From Pedobacter psychrotolerans (lineage in GTDB: Bacteria > Bacteroidota > Bacteroidia > Sphingobacteriales > Sphingobacteriaceae), in assembly GCF_004340665.1 (NCBI RefSeq), contig NZ_SLWO01000009.1, positions 62,001 through 126,000 of the forward strand: DNA of 64,000 nt, read 5' to 3'. How positions within the stretch are numbered: position 1 is the first letter of the stretch; the number at the start of each line of letters is the position of its first letter. Below, piece after piece: positions 1-7,467 of this stretch. The position numbers and the translations under genes are program-made. Below the pieces are notes generated by a model, which was not told the DNA's origin, did not search any database, and saw nothing but the letters and a program-made list of their open reading frames with translations.

Positions 1-209
1 GGACGGGCTAAGGCAGGACCTAAGCGAACACCTTGATCAACCTGTGGTAAATCTGCTGATTCGATGTCTTTCTTTAGTTTTTCTAAACCATCGCCACCAA
101 AAAAATCCTCGTTATAGTCGCTCACCAATGCCGAAACATCGAAATAATTCTCATTGATTATTACACCTGGTTTTTCTGCTCCCGGCTCGCCGAATCTGAT
201 TAATTTCAT
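1..209 (-). CDS. Fumarylacetoacetate hydrolase family protein, N-terminal part (cut by window start)
   Basis: The minus strand opens with ATG at 207-209 and reads without stop to the window edge, giving about 69 residues that begin MKLIRFGEPGAEKPGV. This opening, with an FDVSAL segment and a later VRLGPALARP, is typical of the N-terminal region of FAH-family hydrolases annotated as ureidoglycolate lyase or 2,4-diketo-3-deoxy-L-fuconate/rhamnonate hydrolase. Those enzymes cleave a 2,4-diketo-3-deoxy sugar acid to pyruvate and L-lactate in the cytoplasm. The catalytic C-terminal domain lies outside the window, so the family call rests on the N-terminus and on the neighbour. An SDR dehydrogenase lies 33 bp upstream on the same strand, which is the expected partner and suggests an operon. 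The alternative, an unrelated FAH-family hydrolase, cannot be excluded. Confidence 0.7.
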   Translation of the reverse strand, partial: MKLIRFGEPGAEKPGVIINENYFDVSALVSDYNEDFFGGDGLEKLKKDIESADLPQVDQGVRLGPALAR

Positions 210-242
210 CTTAATTTACTTATAAATGTATTTTAAATTATG

Positions 243-1007
243 TTAGTTGTTCAAGGTGGTAAAACCACCATCAATAGGGTAATCGCAACCGGTAATAAAA
301 GAAGCTTCATCGCTGCATAAATATAAAGCTAAAGCGCCAACTTCTTCTGGTTTAGCCATTCTGCCGATGGGTTGTGTTTTAGATAACTTCTCAAACATTT
401 CATCTATATTATCCGGATAGTTTTTCTGTAAAAAGCCATCTACAAATGGGGTGTGTACACGGGCAGGCGAAATAGAGTTACACCTGATGTTTTCACTGAT
501 GTAATCTTTAGCCACGCTCATGGTCATCGCCTTTACTGCACCTTTCGCTGTACTGTAAGCGAAACGATCTGGTAGACCAATTAACGAAGCGATTGAGGCC
601 ATGTTAATGATTACGCCGCCGCCAGCTGCCCGAAGTTGTGGAATAGCGGCATATAAACAATTGTAAACCCCTTTCACATTTACTTTCATCACCCGGTCGA
701 AATCAGATTCCTCGGTTGTATCGGCTTTACCAATATGCGCAATACCCGCATTGTTAACCAGGATATTGATTGCGCCAATCTGACTAAATACTTCCTTAAC
801 ATTTTGGTGATTAGCAACATCGCAGGCGTAAATAAAAGCCTTTCCGCCATTGTTATTGATTTCGGCAAGTGTAGATTCAGCTTGCTCAATGCCGAGTTCC
901 AAAATATGAACTTCAGCACCCTGCCTGGCCAAAATAGTTGCGATCGCCTTGCCAATGCCACTTCCTCCGCCAGTTACTACAGCTCTTTTGTTCGTTAATG
1001 AAAACAT
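243..1007 (-). CDS. SDR-family dehydrogenase, candidate 2-keto-3-deoxy-L-fuconate/rhamnonate 4-dehydrogenase
   Basis: The 254-residue product is a classical short-chain dehydrogenase. It has the nucleotide-binding TGGGSGIG motif near residue 12, NNAG near residue 86, the catalytic serine in NMASIAS near 137, and YSTAK (catalytic Tyr and Lys) near 150. The C-terminal GCDYPIDGGFTTLNN end is usual for the family. It has no signal peptide and so is cytoplasmic. Its position directly upstream of an FAH-family hydrolase on the same strand matches the non-phosphorylative L-fucose/L-rhamnose route, where an SDR oxidises C4 of the 2-keto-3-deoxy acid before hydrolytic cleavage. That substrate is inferred from the neighbour and from the many rhamnosidases and the GH95 nearby; the sequence alone shows only an NAD(P)-dependent SDR. 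Confidence 0.8.
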   Translation of the reverse strand: MFSLTNKRAVVTGGGSGIGKAIATILARQGAEVHILELGIEQAESTLAEINNNGGKAFIYACDVANHQNVKEVFSQIGAINILVNNAGIAHIGKADTTEESDFDRVMKVNVKGVYNCLYAAIPQLRAAGGGVIINMASIASLIGLPDRFAYSTAKGAVKAMTMSVAKDYISENIRCNSISPARVHTPFVDGFLQKNYPDNIDEMFEKLSKTQPIGRMAKPEEVGALALYLCSDEASFITGCDYPIDGGFTTLNN

Positions 1008-1389
1008 GTTTATGGTTTAAAATGGTTATTGATTCGATTATTGAAAGATAGAAATTAAAAATTATGGCGATGTTAATATAACGTTCGTTTTTTTCCTTTC
1101 TGATAAATGGAAATGTAGCATTTGCCACCTTTAAATAATATTGATTAGAATCAGGATACAAATAAAATAAATAATGTTGATTAAATATTTTATCTTCTTA
1201 TCTAAATATTCAAGAATCTTTACAACCTTTTATTTTGGCTATTTAAACGGGTTTACCTTGCGGAAATTTTACATAACTCCAAAGCTTAATTACTTATATT
1301 TGAATAATATTTTTATATTTAAATAAATATTTTAACCAAATATCCACTGTGAACCTTGCGAAAGGTTTATGGTGTTAGCATCAGTTTGA
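1008..1389. promoter_or_regulatory. Divergent intergenic region with a TAnnTTTG -7 box for the rightward glycosidase run
   Basis: This AT-rich gap separates the leftward SDR gene from the rightward glycosidase genes. TATATTTG at 1295-1302 fits the Bacteroidota -7 consensus TAnnTTTG and would give a leader of roughly 80 nt. TTTAACCAAATA at about 1331-1342 resembles the CTAACCAAA leader motif seen before several other genes here. A six-codon ORF (ATG 1369, MVLASV) ends in TGA at 1387-1389, directly against the ATG at 1390. The promoter for the leftward SDR gene was not pinned down. Confidence 0.45.
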
Positions 1390-4128
1390 ATGAGAAAATT
1401 TCTATTCCCGTTTTTTTGTACCCTATTGTTTTGGATCTCGTCGCTAGTTTCCGTTCATGCACAAAAACAAGAATCAATTATCATTTCTTCAAATAGCAAT
1501 GAAAGGATTAAGTTCGGTGCCGAACGACTTTCTAACGCGCTAACAAAAATAGGCTACAAGGTTAGGATTCAGAATCAGCAGAAATTATCAGGAGTAAAGA
1601 ACGCCATTGTGGTTGGATTGGCAAGCGATAAAGTATATGCGCTATTGCCCAAATCATCAAAAGATAAAGCCATTGCTGCAGGGAAAGAAGGATTTTCCAT
1701 TACCGAAGGCAAAGACAATGCAATTTATATTCTAGGTGCCGATGCATCAGGCGCTTTATATGGATGCTTGGAACTGATTGATCAGATCAAAACGCAACAA
1801 AAAATACCAACAAAAATTGCACTTACCGATCACCCGGAAATGGTGTTGCGTGGTACCTGTATCGGGTTACAAAAACCTGATTATCTTCCCGGTCATGATG
1901 TTTACGAATATCCATATACCCCTGAAACTTTTCCCTGGCTATACGATAAAGCTTTATGGATTAAGTATTTAGATATGATGGTGGAAAACCGTTACAATTC
2001 CCTTTACCTGTGGAATGGTCATCCGTTCTCTTCATTAATTAGGCTGAAGGATTATCCATATGCCGTAGAAGTTGATGAGGCAACGTTGAAAAAAAATGAG
2101 GAGATCTTTCAATTCCTGACTCACGAAGCAGATAAACGTGGCATCTGGGTGATTCAGATGTTTTATAATATCATCATTCCGAAGACTTTTGCAGATAAAC
2201 ACGGTTTAAAAACGCAAGACCGCAACCGCCCAATTGTGCCTTTGATTGCTGATTACACCAGAAAATCGATCGCTGCTTTCGTAGAAAAATACCCAAATGT
2301 AGGTTTGATGGTAGCGCTTGGCGAGGCGATGGAAGGTGTTGGCCAGGATGATATAGACTGGTTTACCAAAACCATTATCCCCGGTGTAAAGGATGGATTA
2401 AAAGCGGCCAACATTCAAGGTGAACCACCAATTGTACTGCGGGCACACGATACGGATGCACCTGCCGTGATGAAAGCTGCATTACCTTTATACAAAAATC
2501 TTTATACTGAAAATAAGTTTAATGGCGAAGCTTTAACTACATATGGGCCGCGTGGCGCCTGGGCAGAATTGAATAGAAAACTGGCCGCCATTGGAACGGT
2601 TAATATTTCTAATGTACACATTTTAGCCAACCTGGAACCTTTCAGATACGGTTCTGCTGATTTTATCCAGAAATCGGTTGTGGCGATGAATAAAATTTAT
2701 GGAGCTAAAGGATTGCATTTATACCCGCAACACAGTTACTGGGATTGGCCTTATGCTGCTGATGAGGTAAAAGGGAGGATTTTAGAGGTAGATCGTGACT
2801 GGATCTGGTATAAGGAATGGGCAAGATATGCCTGGAAGTCAGAAAGAGATCGTTCGCAGGAAGTTAATTATTGGGGATCAGAATTGGCGAAGAAATATGG
2901 TTCGAACCTGGCGGGAGGTAAAGCGATTTTAAATGCCTACGAAGAATCAGGAGAGATTTCGCCGAAGCTATTGCGGAGATATGGAATCACCGACGGGAAT
3001 AGACAAACGCTAACTTTAGGCATGTTGATGACGCAATTAATCAACCCTTTCCGCTACGGTTTATTCACCCTGATGTACGAATCTGAGGCACCTGAAGGTG
3101 AAATGATCATCGAATACGCTGAAAAAGAATGGAAAAAACAAGGTCATATTGGTGAAACTCCGGTTCAGGTGGCGAAGGAAGTAGTGGAGCATGGAAAAAA
3201 AGCTTTGATATCGATTAATGAAGCTGCTCCATCGATTACTAAAGACACCGCCGAGTTTGCCCGTTTAAAAAATGATATGTATTGCTACGATGCGATGGCA
3301 AATTTTTATGCGGAGAAGGTTAAATCGGCCCTTTGGGTGTTGAGGTATAAATACTCCAACGATGTTACCGATCTGGAAAAAGCACTTCCGTTTTTACAGA
3401 AAAGTGTAACCCATTATGCCGAATTGGTTAAGCTTACCGAGCGAAACTACTTGTACGCCAACAGCATGCAAACCAAGCAACGAAAAATCCCGATGCGTGG
3501 GGTAGATAAAACATTTATCCATTGGAAAGAAATGTTGCCGGTTTTTACTAAAGAACTGAATCATTTCAAAAGAAGTATCGACTCGTTGAAGTCTGTTAAA
3601 GGTAATGCAGTGGCGAAAATCATCCCGTATCAACCTGCTGAAGTAAATGTTTTAAATCAGAGTGAAAATTACATCATTGAAAAAAATGTAGCCGTTTTTT
3701 CTGATACCGCTGTGGTGATTAAGGAAGTAGCAGCACAATTGATGGGTTTAAAAGGAATCAAGTTATCGAAGGGAAATCAGGTTAAAGCTGGTACGGAAAT
3801 TAAATTTAATACAAAATTACCAGTGAAGCTTTTGGTTGCATTTTTTAATCAGAAAGATCCTAAATTCCTGGCGCCACCACAATTGGAAACTGATGCAAGC
3901 GCGAATAATTATGGTCAGTCGGAAATTAAAATCTCCAATGCATTAGTATTAAATGGTTATGCACCTGCAAACGTTCATGCCTATTCTTTCCCGGCAGGAA
4001 CGCATACCTTGAATTTAGGAAAGGGAGCGTGTTTGGTGTTGGGTTTTATTGATGATCAGCAGGAATTAAGAATATTTAATGCCGGTTTAGATGGCAGGGG
4101 AAAGGATATAGATTGGTTATTCGAATGA
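1390..4128 (+). CDS. Secreted alpha-glucuronidase/alpha-galacturonidase-like glycoside hydrolase (GH67N-like N-domain, TIM barrel)
   Basis: The 912-residue protein has a signal peptide ending near residue 24 (SVHAQ). Residues 25-150 form a mixed alpha/beta domain of the kind found in front of GH67 and GH20 barrels (FGAERLSNALTKIGYKV, then GALYGCLELIDQI). A large barrel follows. GLMVALGEAMEG near residue 310 carries a plausible acid glutamate, and aromatic segments such as YPQHSYWDWPYA could line a sugar site. A C-terminal beta-rich region starts near residue 750. Similar ~900-residue Bacteroidota proteins are often labelled alpha-galacturonidase or alpha-glucuronidase; I recognise the fold rather than the substrate. 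The stop overlaps the next gene's start as ATGA (4125-4128), which indicates translational coupling. In a pectin locus a uronic-acid-releasing role is reasonable but inferred. Confidence 0.6.
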   Translation: MRKFLFPFFCTLLFWISSLVSVHAQKQESIIISSNSNERIKFGAERLSNALTKIGYKVRIQNQQKLSGVKNAIVVGLASDKVYALLPKSSKDKAIAAGKEGFSITEGKDNAIYILGADASGALYGCLELIDQIKTQQKIPTKIALTDHPEMVLRGTCIGLQKPDYLPGHDVYEYPYTPETFPWLYDKALWIKYLDMMVENRYNSLYLWNGHPFSSLIRLKDYPYAVEVDEATLKKNEEIFQFLTHEADKRGIWVIQMFYNIIIPKTFADKHGLKTQDRNRPIVPLIADYTRKSIAAFVEKYPNVGLMVALGEAMEGVGQDDIDWFTKTIIPGVKDGLKAANIQGEPPIVLRAHDTDAPAVMKAALPLYKNLYTENKFNGEALTTYGPRGAWAELNRKLAAIGTVNISNVHILANLEPFRYGSADFIQKSVVAMNKIYGAKGLHLYPQHSYWDWPYAADEVKGRILEVDRDWIWYKEWARYAWKSERDRSQEVNYWGSELAKKYGSNLAGGKAILNAYEESGEISPKLLRRYGITDGNRQTLTLGMLMTQLINPFRYGLFTLMYESEAPEGEMIIEYAEKEWKKQGHIGETPVQVAKEVVEHGKKALISINEAAPSITKDTAEFARLKNDMYCYDAMANFYAEKVKSALWVLRYKYSNDVTDLEKALPFLQKSVTHYAELVKLTERNYLYANSMQTKQRKIPMRGVDKTFIHWKEMLPVFTKELNHFKRSIDSLKSVKGNAVAKIIPYQPAEVNVLNQSENYIIEKNVAVFSDTAVVIKEVAAQLMGLKGIKLSKGNQVKAGTEIKFNTKLPVKLLVAFFNQKDPKFLAPPQLETDASANNYGQSEIKISNALVLNGYAPANVHAYSFPAGTHTLNLGKGACLVLGFIDDQQELRIFNAGLDGRGKDIDWLFE

Positions 4129-5672
4129 TGAAAAAGAGAAATTTAATTGCTGCGATTGGCTTATCTATTGCAACAATAACTGGTTTTGCACAGCAAAAGG
4201 CAAATACGGATCAATTGAAAAAATATGTGGAATATTTCAATTCAATCGATTCAGAAGCGGTTAAAAATTATATTCCAAATGCAGAGGCTTTCGAGTTTCT
4301 GGCAGAGCAGGCACCCTTATTCGAATGTCCGGATTCTGTTTTAGAGCAGAATTATTACTACCGTTTATGGACCTTCAGGAAACACTTGGTTAAGAGTCCA
4401 GAGGGATTTATTTTTACCGAATTTATAGAGCCTGTAAAACATGCAGGCAAATATAACTCCATCAGCTGTGCTTTGGGGCACCATATTTACGAAGGTCGCT
4501 GGTTTAAAGACAATAGCTATTTAAAGGATTACATTAAATTCTGGCTTTACAAAGCCGATGTGGGTCAGAGCAAACAGCGCTTCCACCAATTTAGCAGCTG
4601 GATAGATGATGCTGTTTATCAGAATTTCCTGGTTAAACCTGATCAGAAATTTTTGAAAGAAATTCTCCCAGCCCTTGATGCCGATTTTACCAAATGGGAA
4701 ACCGAGCGACAAAGAAAAGATGGTTTATTCTGGCAAAATGATGTAAAAGATGGGATGGAAGAATCCATCAGTGGATCCAGAAGAGATCAGAATCAACGCC
4801 CAACCATTAACAGCTACATGTTTGGTAATGCAATAGCCTTAAATAAAATAGCTGTTTTGCTTGGCAATCAGTCACTTGTAGCTAAATATCAGGCAAAAGC
4901 GAATGTGCTAAAAAAACTGGTTCAGGATAGTTTATGGAATGCAAAATCAATGTTTTTCGAAACCAGGAAGGCGAAAGGTGGCTTAGCTAATGTTAGAGAG
5001 GCCATCGGTTTTACACCCTGGGATTTCAACCTGCCAGATGATCAATCTACTTATGCAAAAGCCTGGGATCAGTTATTGGATACCGCTGGTTTCAAAGCAC
5101 CCTGGGGTTTAACCACAGCTGAAAGGAGAGATCCGACTTTCAGAACGCGTGGCTCTGGTCACGGTTGTGAATGGGATGGCGCCCTTTGGCCCTTCGCCAG
5201 TTCCCAGACTTTGAAAGGACTTGCTAATTTGCTTACCAATTATAAAAAACATGGTAAAATGAATGCCGATGTTTTTTATCAGGAATTGCATCAATACGCC
5301 GCTTCTCATGTGAAAAATGGTAAACCTTACATTGGCGAATATCAGGACGAAAAAATGGGTGAATGGTTAAAAGGGGATAACCCAAGAAGTAGTTTCTATA
5401 ACCACTCCACTTTTTGTGATTTAATTATTAATGATCTGATCGGAATCAAACCCCGTCAGGATAATGTGTTGGAGGTTTTTCCATTAATTCCCAAGAACAA
5501 ATGGGACTGGTTTAAACTTGATAATGTAACCTATCATGATCAATTGGTTACACTGATCTGGGACAAAACAGGCCAAAAATATAATAAAGGAAAAGGCTTT
5601 TTAGTGTACGTGAATAGTAAGCAGATTCATCAATCGAAAAGTTTGAAGCCAGTTAAGGTTCAAATGAATTAA
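4125..5672 (+). CDS. Secreted six-hairpin (alpha/alpha)6 glycoside hydrolase, MGH1/GH63-like
   Basis: The start is taken at ATG 4125, which overlaps the previous stop as ATGA; ATG 4128 directly follows and is equally possible. The protein has about 515 residues with a signal peptide ending at TGFAQQ. The body consists of helical hairpins typical of the trehalase/GH63/MGH1 clan, with YNSISCALGHHIYEGRW near residue 110 and GSGHGCEWDGALWPFASS near residue 345, the latter resembling the conserved late barrel motif of this clan. The Asp and Glu residues around these motifs are candidate catalytic residues, but the assignment is not secure. The substrate is unknown. Position inside a five-gene run of pectin-related hydrolases suggests action on a released oligosaccharide in the periplasm. 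Confidence 0.6.
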   Translation: MMKKRNLIAAIGLSIATITGFAQQKANTDQLKKYVEYFNSIDSEAVKNYIPNAEAFEFLAEQAPLFECPDSVLEQNYYYRLWTFRKHLVKSPEGFIFTEFIEPVKHAGKYNSISCALGHHIYEGRWFKDNSYLKDYIKFWLYKADVGQSKQRFHQFSSWIDDAVYQNFLVKPDQKFLKEILPALDADFTKWETERQRKDGLFWQNDVKDGMEESISGSRRDQNQRPTINSYMFGNAIALNKIAVLLGNQSLVAKYQAKANVLKKLVQDSLWNAKSMFFETRKAKGGLANVREAIGFTPWDFNLPDDQSTYAKAWDQLLDTAGFKAPWGLTTAERRDPTFRTRGSGHGCEWDGALWPFASSQTLKGLANLLTNYKKHGKMNADVFYQELHQYAASHVKNGKPYIGEYQDEKMGEWLKGDNPRSSFYNHSTFCDLIINDLIGIKPRQDNVLEVFPLIPKNKWDWFKLDNVTYHDQLVTLIWDKTGQKYNKGKGFLVYVNSKQIHQSKSLKPVKVQMN

Positions 5673-5879
5673 CATGGGAGCGATAAAATCGCTATTCTCG
5701 ATCATCCTCTTTACAAAAGAGGACGATTGTATCAACCAAATCGTCGTTGCGAGGAGGCACGACAGCCTGCCCCGACCTTTCGGGGAAGGAATCTGCATCC
5801 ATGGTTGGTGGCTCACCAACCATTTACAATTAAAAATTTAACTGGTCGTGACACACCGACCAGGGCATAAAAAGAACAA
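5673..5879. repeat. Composite intergenic repeat: three palindromic families in 207 bp
   Basis: Three repeat families lie end to end between two co-directional genes. First is a perfect palindrome AGCGATAAAATCGCT at 5679-5693, followed by hairpin CCTCTTT/AAAGAGG at 5706-5722; the same pair occurs inverted at 51630-51673. Second is a GTCGTTGCGAGGAGGCACGAC element at about 5742-5762, with a CCCCGACCTTTCGGGG hairpin behind it, related to the CGTCATTGCGAGG family. Third are two GGTNGGTG/CACCNACC hairpins at 5801-5823 and 5842-5863, the same family clustered at 59207-59469. Any of these hairpins could act on mRNA stability or partial termination; no promoter is obvious. Confidence 0.75.
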
Positions 5880-7457
5880 ATGAAAAATATTTTAAAATCG
5901 ATTATTTTCTTATTCGCTACAGTAATTTGCTTATCAGCAACAGCGCAATCTTTTTATAATGTAACCAAATACGGTGCGAAAAACGATAGCAGTAAACTGG
6001 CTACTGAAGCCATTAAAAAAGCAATTGATGCCGCTGTTAAAAACGGTGGAGGCACGGTTTATTTTCCCGCGGGGAAATACCTTACTGGTGCAATTCACTT
6101 GAAAAGTAACATCACCATTTTTATTGATGCCGGGGCAGAGCTTCATTTTAGTGATAACTTCGATGACTACCTGCCAATGGTTAAAAGCCGTTATGAAGGT
6201 GTGGATGTAACCTCATTCTCGCCACTTTTTTATGCTTATAAAGCGGAGAATATTTCGATAATCGGTCGTGGTTTAATTGATGGACATGGCAAAAAATGGT
6301 GGGATTTTGTAGAAGGCTACAAAGAAGGACAGTCACGATCCAAATGGCAAACCACTTTTGATGGCTTAAATAAAGATATTGTGTTACCCGATGATCCCAG
6401 ACAAATGCAACGCGGTTTTCTTCGTCCACCGTTTATCCAAACTATGTTTTGCAAAAATGTATTAATCGATGGGATCACCATTCGCAATTCGCCGTTTTGG
6501 ACGGTTAACCCTGAGTTTTGCGAGAACGTAAAAGTTCACGCGGTGACCATTAATAACCCACACTCGCCAAATACCGACGGCATTAATCCTGAATCCTGTA
6601 AAAATGTACACATCTCGGATTGCCACATTAGTGTGGGCGATGATTGCATCACGATAAAATCTGGCAAGGATGAGCCAGGAAGAAAAATGGCAGTTCCGGC
6701 AGAAAATTACGTCATTACGAATTGTACCATGTTATCTGGTCACGGGGGCGTGGTAATAGGAAGTGAAATGTCTGGTGATGTGCGGAAAATCACCATTTCG
6801 AACTGTGTGTTCGATGGAACAGATAGAGGTATTCGCATTAAAACGGCAAGAGGTAGAGGCGGTGTAGTGGAAGAAATTCGCGTAAGCAACATCATCATGA
6901 AAAATATTAAACAACAAGCCATTGTGCTCGATATGCAGTATGCAAAAACCAATGTAGAACCCGTTTCAGCAAGAACGCCAAAATTCAGAAATATCCATTT
7001 TAGCAATATTACTGGTCAGGTGAATCAAGCGGCTTACCTGAATGGCCTGGAGGAAATGCCAATTGAAAACATCACCTTCAACGATATTAATATGGATGCT
7101 AAAACAGGTTTTAATATTAGCTTTTCTAACAAAATTGAGTTTCATAACGTTCAGGTGAATACCGAAATTGGACCATCGCTCGTTGCTTCAAAAGTAAATT
7201 ACCTGGTTATCGATGGTGTAAAAACGTATCAGCCACATGCTGATGCGGCGGTGATAGATTTGCGAAATGTAACGGATGTATTCTTATATAACGCCTTTCC
7301 AACAAAGGAAACCGCAACCTATTTGAAGGTGAGTGGCGCAGCAAGTAAGAACGTTACTTTAGGGAATAACAATTTCAAAAATATAAAGGCCGCGGTTAAG
7401 AAAGATCAGGACGTTTTAGAATCAATAAATGTTATCTCTGGTGATAAAGGCCAGTAA
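5880..7457 (+). CDS. GH28 polygalacturonase/rhamnogalacturonan hydrolase, secreted
   Basis: The 525-residue protein has a signal peptide ending near residue 23 (ATAQ) and a GH28 right-handed beta-helix starting with YNVTKYGAKNDSSKLATEAI. All four hallmark motifs are visible: NTDG (231-234), GDD (253-255), GHGG (287-290) and RIK (319-321), so the three catalytic aspartates, the histidine and the substrate-binding Arg and Lys are present. GH28 enzymes hydrolyse alpha-1,4-linked galacturonic acid in homogalacturonan or the GalA-Rha backbone of rhamnogalacturonan. Exo or endo action cannot be told from sequence. The length is slightly above that of simple polygalacturonases because of a C-terminal extension. 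The gene ends 10 bp before the likely start of the GH95 gene. Confidence 0.93.
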   Translation: MKNILKSIIFLFATVICLSATAQSFYNVTKYGAKNDSSKLATEAIKKAIDAAVKNGGGTVYFPAGKYLTGAIHLKSNITIFIDAGAELHFSDNFDDYLPMVKSRYEGVDVTSFSPLFYAYKAENISIIGRGLIDGHGKKWWDFVEGYKEGQSRSKWQTTFDGLNKDIVLPDDPRQMQRGFLRPPFIQTMFCKNVLIDGITIRNSPFWTVNPEFCENVKVHAVTINNPHSPNTDGINPESCKNVHISDCHISVGDDCITIKSGKDEPGRKMAVPAENYVITNCTMLSGHGGVVIGSEMSGDVRKITISNCVFDGTDRGIRIKTARGRGGVVEEIRVSNIIMKNIKQQAIVLDMQYAKTNVEPVSARTPKFRNIHFSNITGQVNQAAYLNGLEEMPIENITFNDINMDAKTGFNISFSNKIEFHNVQVNTEIGPSLVASKVNYLVIDGVKTYQPHADAAVIDLRNVTDVFLYNAFPTKETATYLKVSGAASKNVTLGNNNFKNIKAAVKKDQDVLESINVISGDKGQ

Positions 7458-7467
7458 ATCTTATTTT

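Noticed and set aside
1369..1389. Six-codon leader ORF MVLASV before the first glycosidase
   Set aside because: Too short to judge and unlike the 12-codon leaders elsewhere; noted only as part of the intergenic region.
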